From: Ilumatobacteraceae bacterium
Lineage (GTDB): Bacteria; Actinomycetota; Acidimicrobiia; Acidimicrobiales; Ilumatobacteraceae
NCBI GenBank assembly: GCA_018401375.1
Contig: JAGYKR010000001.1
Span: 62,001 to 126,000 of the forward strand
Direction of reading: 5' to 3'
DNA length: 64,000 bases
Numbering within the stretch: the first letter of the stretch is position 1; each line of letters begins with the position of its first letter. The notes below the pieces were generated by a model. That model worked only from the letters and a program-made list of their open reading frames with translations. It did not search any database and had not been told where the DNA came from. Made by a program: the position numbers and the translations under genes. Below, piece by piece: positions 1 to 7,576 of this stretch.

Positions 1-756
1 GACCACTACCTCACTCAGCGGTTGATCACCCAGCGAGTGTGGCCACCACAGGGCTGGCTCGGGAATATCAAGACCCCAGGCCACCTCGTTCTGTCCGGTT
101 GCCAGAAGGTGTTCGGTTTCGGCCACCGCCCGGCCGTCAACAGAGGTACGCAGTCGGATGCGGCGATTCGCATCAGCATCGAGCACCACATTTACTAATA
201 GGTGGGCTCGGGCCTCATCAGCGTCTCGGCAGACCACTCGCAGGCTGTGGACACTGACCGGCCCGGTGTCGCGAATGATCACTGGCCCTCGAATACCACC
301 AGGATTCCATTCGGAGTCGATGCCCGGTGCGGCCTGAAAAGCGCCGCTCAAAGTGCGCTTAGTAAGGACTGGGGACTGAGGGGGTGAGGACACCTCGACC
401 AGGATGTGATGGTCGGAGTCGAGGCCAGACAGGGCCGTGATCTCAAACTGGTGGTTCTCGGCGTAGCCCTCAAGGTCACCCAGATAGGCGCCATCAAGCC
501 AGACATCACCCTCGGAAAATATGCCGTCGATCCCGAGCCATCGGCGGCGTCCAGGCTCGGGTGGTTCGATGGAAAACTCCCGGCGGTAAAGCACCGGGCC
601 GTGGGAGTGGGCAAACAGAGCAGAGGTCTGCCAGTGGCCGGGCACCGAGGCCTCGATCCAGTCCTGCTCATCGATGGCGCTGCTCGTACCTAACAGCGCA
701 TCACGGCGTCGATCGTCGCTGGAGATGGCTGCACGCCATTGGCCACCAAGATCCAC
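1..756 (-). CDS. Glycoside hydrolase family 2 protein, N-terminal part (3' end off the window)
   Basis: The minus-strand frame stays open to the window edge, giving the first 252 residues of a longer protein. It looks like a GH2 sugar-binding (galactose-binding-like) domain followed by the immunoglobulin-like domain. Recognisable elements are VPGHWQ, GPVLYRREF, WLGIDGIFSEGDVWLDG and, at the cut end, ALWWPHSLGDQPL, typical of beta-mannosidase and beta-galactosidase relatives. The catalytic TIM barrel would lie outside, so the substrate cannot be told. The GTG at 756 was chosen because TACGAT lies six bases upstream and the protein then begins at the family-like LGGQW; GTG 798 and ATG 870 are alternatives. 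No signal peptide is visible, suggesting cytoplasmic action. It diverges from azlC. Confidence 0.8.
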   Translation of the reverse strand, partial: MDLGGQWRAAISSDDRRRDALLGTSSAIDEQDWIEASVPGHWQTSALFAHSHGPVLYRREFSIEPPEPGRRRWLGIDGIFSEGDVWLDGAYLGDLEGYAENHQFEITALSGLDSDHHILVEVSSPPQSPVLTKRTLSGAFQAAPGIDSEWNPGGIRGPVIIRDTGPVSVHSLRVVCRDADEARAHLLVNVVLDADANRRIRLRTSVDGRAVAETEHLLATGQNEVAWGLDIPEPALWWPHSLGDQPLSEVVV

Positions 757-762
757 ATCCGA

Positions 763-768
763 ATCGTA
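763..768 (-). promoter_or_regulatory. -10-like TACGAT for the GH2 gene (leaderless)
   Basis: TACGAT ends six bases before the GTG at 756. The spacing implies that the transcript starts at or next to the start codon. No clear -35. Confidence 0.5.
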
Positions 769-821
769 GCCCGGCCAGGCTTCAGCTGATCCGGACACGG
801 ACTGGTGAGGGCTTTGGTCGG

Positions 822-827
822 TACTGT
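822..827 (+). promoter_or_regulatory. -10-like TACTGT for azlC (leaderless)
   Basis: TACTGT with an eight-base spacer to the ATG at 836. Confidence 0.45.
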
Positions 828-835
828 GAGCCCCG

Positions 836-1546
836 ATGAGATCATCTCGCCTGACTTCTGCGGCCAACATGGTGGATCGCAGAGCCTTCCGTGAAGGTTT
901 CCCACTGTTTGTGCCAGCGATTCCGTTTGGTCTGGTGATCGGGGTAGCGGCGATGACCTCGCAGATGCCTGCCGCCGGTGGGTGGCTGACATCAGTGGTC
1001 ATCTTCGGTGGGGCATCGCAGTTGGCGACTGTGACCCTTGCAGGCACGGCATCGATCTGGGCGGTGATGCTTGCTGCGTTGGTGATCAATAGCCGCCACC
1101 TGATGTACTCCGCGGCCCTGTCGAGTACCTTTTCTCGTCAGCCACGCTGGTTTGCCGTGCTCGGGCCGTTCGTATTAATCGATCAGGTTTTCGCGCTGAT
1201 GGCTACCAAGACCCATCTCGAACCGACCGAGTTCCGGCGCTACTACATCACGGTCGGGCTATTTTTCTATCTGACTTGGATCCTTGTGGTGTCGGTGGGG
1301 ATGATGCTCGGGCCGGTGATTCCTGTCTCGTGGAGATTGGATGTGGCTCCAGCCTTGATGTTCACCGGGTTGGTGGTGCTCGCCATCGATCGTTCGCCGG
1401 CCTTAGTCGCAGCCATTGTTGGGGGCAGTGTCGCTTACCTCGGCATCAACCTCCCCGAACGGCTCGGAATCGTGGCCGGTGCGGTGGCTGGGGTTGCTGC
1501 AGGCGGTGTCGCAGAGATGATCGCAATGCGGCGGGGTGAACGATGA
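836..1546 (+). CDS. azlC: AzlC family branched-chain amino acid exporter, large subunit
   Basis: A 236-residue membrane protein of the AzlC family (LIV-E type export), which with AzlD exports branched-chain or related hydrophobic amino acids. The N-terminal FPLFVPAIPFGLVIGVAA and the central GGASQLATVTLAG and INSRHLMYSAALS are family signatures, and several hydrophobic spans follow. ATG 836 fits the TACTGT hexamer; ATG 869 (MVDRRAFREGF) is the alternative start closer to the family N-terminus. azlD overlaps by four bases (ATGA), indicating translational coupling. The substrate is inferred from the family only. Confidence 0.9.
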   Translation: MRSSRLTSAANMVDRRAFREGFPLFVPAIPFGLVIGVAAMTSQMPAAGGWLTSVVIFGGASQLATVTLAGTASIWAVMLAALVINSRHLMYSAALSSTFSRQPRWFAVLGPFVLIDQVFALMATKTHLEPTEFRRYYITVGLFFYLTWILVVSVGMMLGPVIPVSWRLDVAPALMFTGLVVLAIDRSPALVAAIVGGSVAYLGINLPERLGIVAGAVAGVAAGGVAEMIAMRRGER

Positions 1547-1860
1547 ACATCATGGAAACAGTGCTCGTGCTCGGGGTGATCGCGATCGGAACATATGTGG
1601 CCCGCGCTGTGCCGATTTTGATGTTGGCGGGGCGGGTGCTGCCAGTGCCGGTGCAGTTGGCTCTGCGCAATGTGGGCCCGGCTGTGCTGTCGGCTCTGAT
1701 CGTGGTGTCGATTTCTACGAGTTCGTTCTCCCCAGGAATCCAGGTTGCCGAGGTAGTGGCTCTGGTCGTGGCCGGGATCGTGGCCCGGTGGCGACGCAAT
1801 CTGATTTGGGCTACTGGGGCCGGTTTGGTCGCGTTGTGGATCGGTCTGTGGTTGTTCTGA
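1543..1860 (+). CDS. azlD: AzlD family branched-chain amino acid exporter, small subunit
   Basis: A 105-residue, almost wholly hydrophobic protein of normal AzlD length, partner of AzlC. Motifs include VARAVPILMLAGR and LRNVGPAVLSALIV (the P-A-L core). It has about four membrane spans and ends close to the last span. Its start overlaps the azlC stop as ATGA. The role is assigned by family and gene pairing; no ligand can be read from the sequence. Confidence 0.9.
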   Translation: MNIMETVLVLGVIAIGTYVARAVPILMLAGRVLPVPVQLALRNVGPAVLSALIVVSISTSSFSPGIQVAEVVALVVAGIVARWRRNLIWATGAGLVALWIGLWLF

Positions 1861-1941
1861 TCAGACGGTACGTTCCAGTTGCGTAGCGACACGCCATGGG
1901 TGTTGCAGGGCTCCCGCAACGCAGATGGCGGTCAGCACGGC

Positions 1942-1947
1942 TAGTTT
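1942..1947 (+). promoter_or_regulatory. -10-like TAGTTT for the AAA ATPase gene (leaderless)
   Basis: TAGTTT, six-base spacer, then ATG 1954. No ribosome binding site precedes the ATG. Confidence 0.55.
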
Positions 1948-1953
1948 CGTCCC

Positions 1954-3387
1954 ATGGGACCACAGGCCACCACGATTGCAGAACTCCGAGCCTCAGGCTG
2001 GGTATCACGACCCGTCAAAGATGAGATTAGGGCTAACGCTGTACTGCGGATCGCCGCCGGCCAGCCCTTGTTTGAGGGGGTGCTCGGCTACGAAGAGACC
2101 GTGATGCCGCAGTTAGAAAACGCAATTCTTGCTGGCCATGACGTGATTTTCCTTGGCGAGCGCGGTCAGGCCAAGACCCGGATGATCCGGTCCTTGACCG
2201 GTTTGCTCGACGAGTGGATGCCGATCATCACCGGTAGCGAGATTAACGACGATCCCTATCAGCCGATCTCTCGGTATGCCCGGGATCTCGTGGCTCTCCA
2301 CGGTGAGGAAACGGCCATCGAATGGGTGCATCGCGATCAGCGCTTTGGTGAAAAACTCGCCACTCCTGACACGTCGATTGCGGACCTGATCGGTGAGGTA
2401 GATCCGATCAAGGTCGCGGAGGGTCGTTACCTGTCTGATGAGCTGACTCTGCATTACGGCCTCGTACCGCGCACGAACCGCGGGATTTTTGCGATCAACG
2501 AGCTGCCTGATCTTGCCGAGCGGATTCAGGTGGGCATGTTGAACGTTCTTGAAGAGCGTGATGTCCAGATCCGCGGATACAAGATCCGCCTTCCCCTTGA
2601 CGTGATGCTGGTGGCCTCAGCGAACCCGGAGGATTACACCAATCGAGGTCGGATCATCACGCCGCTCAAAGATCGCTTTGGCAGTCAGATCCGGACCCAT
2701 TACCCCCTCGACGTAGAGCTCGAATACGAGATTATGTGCCAAGAAGCCCGACCTCAAGATGGGGGTGGGGCCGTGGACGCAAACGGCGAGCCGGTGGGGT
2801 CAGCACAGGTTCCTGAGTATTTGGGCATGGTGGTTGCCACCTTTAGCCACCTGGCTCGGGCCAGCAGTCACGTGAACCAGCGCAGTGGAGTTAGCGTGCG
2901 CCTCAGCGTGGCAAACCTAGAGGCGCTGGCTGCGAATGCGCTTCGCCGAGGGGTCCGCAGCGGAGAGCGCCTCAGCGTGGCTCGGATCGATGACCTTGAG
3001 GCGCTCGCTGCGAGCTCCATTGGCAAAATCGAGATCGAGTCCCTTGAGGAGGGTCGCGAGGGTGTCGTTTTTGACAACCTGCTCAAGTCCGCAGTGCTGA
3101 CGGTATTCAAAGAGATGATCCCGATGGAGATGATCCTCCCTGTAGTCAGCGCCTTTGAGGAAGGGGTCGTGGCCCACACCGGATCGGACATGAGTTCCTC
3201 CCAACTCGCTGCGCTGCTCACTGAGGTTCCGGCCCTGGCCGGCCCCGTGGCGGTGCTCACCGGTGGGGATCCCACTCCGGCGGTGGTGGCTGCAGCGGTG
3301 GAGTTCGTGCTCGAAGGCCTGCACCTATCGAAGCGTTTAAACAAAGATGCGCTCGGCGCACGGGCCACCTACCGTGGCCGGCTCTAG
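1954..3387 (+). CDS. MoxR / Mg-chelatase-I-like AAA+ ATPase
   Basis: A 477-residue AAA+ ATPase. Walker A is FLGERGQAKTRMIR near residue 70; the Walker B-like GIFAINELPDL near 180 is followed by the sensor region VMLVASANPEDYTNRGR. The C-terminal third is an alpha-helical lid. Such proteins act with a von Willebrand factor A (VWA) partner as an ATP-driven remodelling or metal-insertion machine, and a VWA gene lies downstream at 3999. An oppositely oriented nucleotidyl cyclase separates the two. Start chosen from the TAGTTT hexamer and good N-terminal context. The client protein is unknown; chlorophyll synthesis is not implied. Confidence 0.85.
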   Translation: MGPQATTIAELRASGWVSRPVKDEIRANAVLRIAAGQPLFEGVLGYEETVMPQLENAILAGHDVIFLGERGQAKTRMIRSLTGLLDEWMPIITGSEINDDPYQPISRYARDLVALHGEETAIEWVHRDQRFGEKLATPDTSIADLIGEVDPIKVAEGRYLSDELTLHYGLVPRTNRGIFAINELPDLAERIQVGMLNVLEERDVQIRGYKIRLPLDVMLVASANPEDYTNRGRIITPLKDRFGSQIRTHYPLDVELEYEIMCQEARPQDGGGAVDANGEPVGSAQVPEYLGMVVATFSHLARASSHVNQRSGVSVRLSVANLEALAANALRRGVRSGERLSVARIDDLEALAASSIGKIEIESLEEGREGVVFDNLLKSAVLTVFKEMIPMEMILPVVSAFEEGVVAHTGSDMSSSQLAALLTEVPALAGPVAVLTGGDPTPAVVAAAVEFVLEGLHLSKRLNKDALGARATYRGRL

Positions 3388-3932
3388 ATAAACGGAGACC
3401 GGGTCCAAAGTTCGCCGGTGTCGTTGCGGTCGGTCTGCACCGGAACACCGCTGAGTTGGACGATCTCGATTGGGCCGGGGAATCCTCGCAATTCCACTTC
3501 GCCGCGAGGGGTCGCGACAACACCCTCGGGAAGGCGATCGAGGTGCATAGTGGGCATGAGCACGTCCACACCCTTGGCGTGATCGCACAGCCTCGCTGCC
3601 ATATTCACCGCTGACCCGATGTAGTCGTCACCTTCAAACAACAAGGCATGGCCCGTCGCGATCCCGGCTCGAAGCTTGAGCGGGGCACAGACATTTGTAG
3701 CTCGATGTTCAAGTTCCATGGTGAAGGCGATCGCATCGGTGGCGTCCACGGCCACGATCATGCAGCCATCACCGAGCCACTTCGCGATCCGCACCCCACG
3801 ATCTGAGGCCACCTCGCGCACGATGGAACGGAAAGTGCTGAGCAGTCGGCCCGCAGCGTCATCGCCAAATGCGGCGGTGTAGTTCGTGAATCCAGAGAGA
3901 TCCACGAAGACGAAGGTGCGCGGTACACGCAT
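3384..3932 (-). CDS. Class III adenylate/guanylate cyclase catalytic-domain protein
   Basis: A 182-residue single-domain class III nucleotidyl cyclase. FVFVDLSGFT carries the first metal Asp, AKWLGDGCMI the second, and DDYIGSAVNMAARLCD the Asn and Arg that stabilise the transition state, so it looks catalytically competent. There is no membrane segment, HAMP or receiver domain. Whether it makes cAMP or cGMP cannot be settled here. Start ATG 3932 (MRVPRTFVF) fits TATAGT seven bases upstream; a longer frame reaches 3995 but would overlap the divergent promoter. Its end overlaps the AAA ATPase stop by four bases, tail to tail. Confidence 0.85.
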   Translation of the reverse strand: MRVPRTFVFVDLSGFTNYTAAFGDDAAGRLLSTFRSIVREVASDRGVRIAKWLGDGCMIVAVDATDAIAFTMELEHRATNVCAPLKLRAGIATGHALLFEGDDYIGSAVNMAARLCDHAKGVDVLMPTMHLDRLPEGVVATPRGEVELRGFPGPIEIVQLSGVPVQTDRNDTGELWTRSPFI

Positions 3933-3939
3933 GGCCCTA

Positions 3940-3945
3940 ACTATA
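3940..3945 (-). promoter_or_regulatory. -10-like TATAGT for the cyclase gene (leaderless)
   Basis: TATAGT with a seven-base spacer to ATG 3932. It forms a divergent pair with the hexamer at 3987-3992. Confidence 0.55.
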
Positions 3946-3986
3946 TGTCGCTGGAGCCCGCGTGGGCGGGGACGGAAGAGAGCGAG

Positions 3987-3992
3987 TACCGT
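3987..3992 (+). promoter_or_regulatory. -10-like TACCGT for the VWA gene (leaderless)
   Basis: TACCGT, six-base spacer, ATG 3999. Confidence 0.45.
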
Positions 3993-3998
3993 CACGAG

Positions 3999-6008
3999 AT
4001 GGCCTCACGGTTTAGTTATTCGCGTTGGGATGGCACACAGCGAGGTTTTGATCTCGATGCTGATGCGGTGTTTGAGGAGCTGACGGACGAACTGCTCTAT
4101 CACGGCGATGTGAACTCTGCTCTGCGTCGGATGATGCAAGAAGGCATGACAGATCGCAATGGTGACCGGATCAAGGGACTGCGCGAGATCCTCGAGCAAC
4201 TGCGGGCCAAGCGAGCTGAGAAACTTGCTCAGCACGATCTCGGCGGCGTGTACGACGAGATTTCCCGGGAACTTGACGACATCGTGGACGAGGAGCGTCA
4301 TGCAATCGACAACGCCCTGCGTGAAGCCCAAAGCTCTGGTGATCAGCGCCGAGCGGACACCGCTGAACAGACCGCCACAGACAGAAATCTGCAGCTCGAC
4401 TTGATGCCTTCAGACCTCGCTGGCAAGGTCCGTGATCTGCAGAACTACAACTTCGAATCCGCCGAGGCGGCCCGCCGATTTGAAGAGATGTTGGACCGAC
4501 TCCGCCAACAGTTGGCTCAGCAGATGGTGGATCAGATGACCGGCGCCATGTCGCAGATGACCGAGGCGGACATGGCCCGGATGAAAGACATGCTCGGCGC
4601 TTTGAACGAGATGCTCGAACGCCACGCCAATGGCGAGGATCCGCGTTTCGAAGAATTCATGGAGCAATACGGGGACTTCTTTGATGGTGACCCCCAAACC
4701 CTGGAGGAACTGCTCGAGTCCATGGCCGAGCGGATGGCGGCGATGCAAGCCATGTTGAACTCGATGACTCCCGAGCAGCGCGCTCAGTTGCAGTCGTTAT
4801 CGGAGCAACTCATGGAGGATCTCGATCTGCGTTGGCAGATGGATCAGCTCGGATCGCATCTTCAGTCAATGTTCCCGCAGATGGGCTGGCAGCAGTCGTA
4901 CGAATTCAGCGGGGATGACCCGATGGGCATGGGTCAAGCATTGTCCACTATGGCTGAACTCGGGGAGATGGATCAGCTCGAGAATCTGTTACGTAACGCC
5001 ACTTCGCCGGGGGCGCTGGCCGAGGCCGATATGGACCGGGTCCGTGAGTTGATGGGCCCCGATACAGCTGAGGCGCTCGAGCGTTTGGCCGAGTTAACCA
5101 AGATGCTGACCGAGGCTGGTCTCATCGAGCACACTGAAGGTCGTCTGGAGTTGACCCCGAAAGGGATGCGAGCCATCGGCTCCAATGCACTTCGGGACCT
5201 GTTCTCACAACTCACTAAGGAGTCGGTCGGGCAGCATCAAATCAATCGGATCGGTCAAGGTCATGAGCGGACCTATGACACCAAGGCCTATGAATATGGG
5301 GACCCGTTCCAACTAGATCTCCACCGCACGATTCGCAACGCGCTGCGGCGCAGCGGGCCGGGCACCCCAGTGAGCCTGTCTGCTGAGGACTTTGAGATTG
5401 AGCAGACCGAACACTTGACCCGCTCGGCCACCGTGCTGATGCTGGACCTGTCAATGTCGATGCCGATGCGCGATAACTTCTTGCCGGCCAAGAAGGTGGC
5501 CATGGCGCTGCATCACCTGATCTCTTCGCAGTTCCCACGGGATTATCTCGGCCTCGTGGGGTTTTCGGAGACCGCTCGCATCGTGACTCCCGAGCAACTT
5601 CCGGAGGTGTCCTGGGATTTCGTGTACGGGACCAACATGCATCACGGGTTCATGCTCGCCCGGCAGTTGTTATCCAAGCAGACAGGTAACAAACAGATCA
5701 TCATGATTACCGACGGGGAGCCGACTGCTCATTTGCTGAATTCCGGTGAGGTGTATTTCAACTATCCGCCGGTGCGTGAGACGGTGGAAGCCACCTTGCG
5801 GGAGGTTCTGCGCTGTACCAAAGAGGGGATTCGGATCAATACCTTCGTGCTCGATGTGACCACGGCGCTGCGCGCCTTCATTGAGCAGATGACCCAGATC
5901 AATCGCGGTAGAGCATTCTTCACGACGAATTCTGATCTCGGAGATTACGTGCTCGTGGACTTCATCCAACAGCGGCGGGAACGCTCCCGCGGCCGAAGAG
6001 CCGGATGA
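3999..6008 (+). CDS. VWA domain protein, partner of the MoxR-like ATPase
   Basis: A 669-residue soluble protein. The first two thirds is helical, rich in Met, Gln and Glu, with long probable coiled coils. The C-terminal third is a von Willebrand factor A domain: LMLDLSMSMPMRDN gives the MIDAS DxSxS motif and MITDGEPTAH the later MIDAS Asp. This arrangement matches the VWA subunit paired with Mg-chelatase/MoxR-like ATPases, here encoded at 1954. Start ATG 3999 (MASRFSYSRWDG) is supported by the TACCGT hexamer; an in-frame ATG at 3945 lies inside the divergent promoter. The physiological client is unknown. Confidence 0.85.
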   Translation: MASRFSYSRWDGTQRGFDLDADAVFEELTDELLYHGDVNSALRRMMQEGMTDRNGDRIKGLREILEQLRAKRAEKLAQHDLGGVYDEISRELDDIVDEERHAIDNALREAQSSGDQRRADTAEQTATDRNLQLDLMPSDLAGKVRDLQNYNFESAEAARRFEEMLDRLRQQLAQQMVDQMTGAMSQMTEADMARMKDMLGALNEMLERHANGEDPRFEEFMEQYGDFFDGDPQTLEELLESMAERMAAMQAMLNSMTPEQRAQLQSLSEQLMEDLDLRWQMDQLGSHLQSMFPQMGWQQSYEFSGDDPMGMGQALSTMAELGEMDQLENLLRNATSPGALAEADMDRVRELMGPDTAEALERLAELTKMLTEAGLIEHTEGRLELTPKGMRAIGSNALRDLFSQLTKESVGQHQINRIGQGHERTYDTKAYEYGDPFQLDLHRTIRNALRRSGPGTPVSLSAEDFEIEQTEHLTRSATVLMLDLSMSMPMRDNFLPAKKVAMALHHLISSQFPRDYLGLVGFSETARIVTPEQLPEVSWDFVYGTNMHHGFMLARQLLSKQTGNKQIIMITDGEPTAHLLNSGEVYFNYPPVRETVEATLREVLRCTKEGIRINTFVLDVTTALRAFIEQMTQINRGRAFFTTNSDLGDYVLVDFIQQRRERSRGRRAG

Positions 6009-6223
6009 GGGATATCCCTCCTTTGGATAGCGGCGATCAAAAGACTTTCTCTGTCTGCCCAGCGTAGAGGTTTCAGAAATACGCACTTGCGCATACGTGA
6101 TCTGATATGGGACGATATCGTTCGTGTAACTACATCAGTGTGATTTGAACACGACCCATTCTTGGCGCGGTGATCTGCAGCCTCGAGGGGCCATGGTCAA
6201 GGGCGTTAGATCGGGGAGAACTC
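6009..6223 (+). other. Intergenic region upstream of the first whiB gene
   Basis: 215 bases without a gene. It contains GATAT and ATATC arms around 6103-6120 (GATATgggacgATATC), a possible small operator, and the purine-rich ribosome binding site GGGGAGA just before ATG 6224. I could not fix a -10/-35 pair. Unlike most genes here this whiB has a long leader. Confidence 0.4.
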
Positions 6224-6502
6224 ATGGACGAAGATTTCAGCTTGGTGGGAACCATCAACGAGGCATGGCACGATCAGGCCAACTGTCTGGGGGTGGACCC
6301 GGACCTATTCTTTCCCGAACGTGGTGCATCAACTCGTGAAGCTAAAGAGGTCTGTCGCGGCTGCGTTGTGCGAGTGGACTGCTTGGAGTTCGCTCTTCAA
6401 AATGGTGAGAAGTTTGGTATTTGGGGCGGACTCTCAGAGCGTGAGCGCCGGCGCATCCGCAGGCAGCGGGTCCAGGAGTCGCACGAGTCGGTCGGAGCCT
6501 GA
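6224..6502 (+). CDS. WhiB-family [4Fe-4S] transcriptional regulator (WhiB2/WhmD-like)
   Basis: A 92-residue WhiB protein. Cysteines 21, 44, 47 and 53 form the Cx22Cx2Cx5C iron-sulfur ligand set. The beta-turn FGIWGGLSERERRRIRR and the basic C-terminus form the DNA- and sigma-factor-contact region. GIWGGLSERERR most resembles WhiB2/WhmD, which controls division genes in mycobacteria and Streptomyces, but sub-family assignment is tentative. ATG 6224 was chosen for the GGGGAGA ribosome binding site and because it gives the usual short N-terminus. It lies tail to tail with a second whiB at 6568. Confidence 0.9.
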   Translation: MDEDFSLVGTINEAWHDQANCLGVDPDLFFPERGASTREAKEVCRGCVVRVDCLEFALQNGEKFGIWGGLSERERRRIRRQRVQESHESVGA

Positions 6503-6513
6503 AGCCCGAACAG

Positions 6514-6552
6514 CGGCCCGGTGAGTCGGCCCGGTGAGTCGGCCCGGTCAGT
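6514..6552. repeat. 13-bp tandem repeat, three copies, between convergent whiB genes
   Basis: CGGCCCGGTGAGT at 6514-6526 and 6527-6539, then CGGCCCGGTCAGT at 6540-6552. The period is not a multiple of three and no gene runs through it. Confidence 0.9.
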
Positions 6553-6567
6553 TAGACAGCGTCAGGT

Positions 6568-6906
6568 TCAGCCAGCGACAAGTTCAAGGCGGCGACGCTT
6601 AAGTATCCGGCGTCGCTCACGCTCGCTACACCCGCCCCACACCCCGTGTTCGATCCGGTTCTCAAGGGCGTAGTCCAAGCATTCGTTGATCACCGGGCAC
6701 GACGCGCAAATCTTGCGGGCACGGTCCACACCCGCTCCATCAGAGGGGAAGAACTTGTTCGGCGGATAGAGCCGACAGGAACCCTCGGCCATCCAGGCTG
6801 TGACCGATTCGGGGTCAGATCCTTGGTTGACGGGCATGGCGGCCAGGGCCTGCGTGGCGGACCGGCCAGTGCTCGTGTGGGTGTTGTTGGTGCGGTTCTC
6901 GTTCAT
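6568..6906 (-). CDS. WhiB-family [4Fe-4S] transcriptional regulator
   Basis: A 112-residue WhiB protein. Ligand cysteines are 44, 67, 70 and 76 (Cx22Cx2Cx5C), with an extra Cys at 93 in HGVWGGCSERERRR, where Gly-Leu or Gly-Met is usual. About 40 polar residues precede the first ligand. ATG 6906 is well supported by GGAGATCAC directly upstream; the frame stays open to 7032 but has no better start. It converges with the whiB at 6224, so both end around the 13-bp repeat. The target regulon cannot be read from the sequence. Confidence 0.9.
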   Translation of the reverse strand: MNENRTNNTHTSTGRSATQALAAMPVNQGSDPESVTAWMAEGSCRLYPPNKFFPSDGAGVDRARKICASCPVINECLDYALENRIEHGVWGGCSERERRRILKRRRLELVAG

Positions 6907-7223
6907 GTGATCTCCTGCCCCTCCTCGCCCTTTTTGGATTTTTCGAGCTGCGAGATCTGACGACTGGGGGGCGTCGAAAGTTCCCGGAACACTTCCTTGC
7001 TTAACATAAATGTAACCTTGTGTCGAGGTCATTCATGTGAGCTCAAACGAGATAAACCCTGCTCTTACGATTGATTTACCTTGTCCTTACCGAGGTTTGG
7101 AATCAGGGTGACGGGGATTTGAGAGTGCGTTTGTCACGATTTCGTAATATTTAGGTCGGCGCCATTGTGGGGCGATCGAGCACTCACGCTGTGCACCGGT
7201 CCTCAGGCGGTAGAATCTCGGCC
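6907..7223. other. 317-bp intergenic region between whiB (minus) and the small gene at 7224 (plus)
   Basis: No convincing gene on either strand. The part next to whiB holds its ribosome binding site and a long, locally AT-rich leader (7000-7160) with TATGTT-like candidate -10 elements on the minus strand. The right end carries TAGAAT for the plus-strand gene. Likely the control region of both genes. Confidence 0.5.
7211..7216 (+). promoter_or_regulatory. -10-like TAGAAT for the small gene at 7224 (leaderless)
   Basis: TAGAAT, seven-base spacer, ATG 7224; one of the best -10 matches in the window. Confidence 0.6.
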
Positions 7224-7487
7224 ATGAGCGTGAATCCCGAAGAGGCGCCCCGCGCCCATGCCCGCATCGCCTATCTCGGCCCGGTGTCCCCGCATTGGGA
7301 GATTTACGGAGACTGGGGGGATCGCTCGCTCCTCGAGTCATTCCGGGCCAGAGCTCTGGCCCGACTCGTACTCTTGACACGGGATGATCCGCAGTTCCGT
7401 CGTAATCGTGAGCGGGTCAATCGTGACGCCGAGCGTGAGTTGATTTCTCTTGAATGGGATCTGGGCATTTCGGAAACAGTCGGTTAA
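7224..7487 (+). CDS. Small conserved-looking protein of unknown function
   Basis: An 87-residue soluble protein that I do not recognise. It has an aromatic N-terminal stretch (YLGPVSPHWEIYGDWGD) followed by an Arg-rich amphipathic helix (residues about 40-80) with alternating acidic and basic side chains. Composition and codon use look like those of real genes. The start is strongly supported by TAGAAT seven bases before ATG 7224. It lies between the whiB pair and ppk1 in ppk1 orientation, but 89 bases separate it from ppk1. A DNA-, RNA- or protein-binding role is possible; none can be claimed. Confidence 0.65.
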   Translation: MSVNPEEAPRAHARIAYLGPVSPHWEIYGDWGDRSLLESFRARALARLVLLTRDDPQFRRNRERVNRDAERELISLEWDLGISETVG

Positions 7488-7576
7488 CAGCCTCGGTGCG
7501 GCGGCGTTCTCTTGCTACGGTGCGCTCTCACAGGTCCTCAGATGTCCTGTCGTAGTTTGGGATTGAGGGTGAAGAG

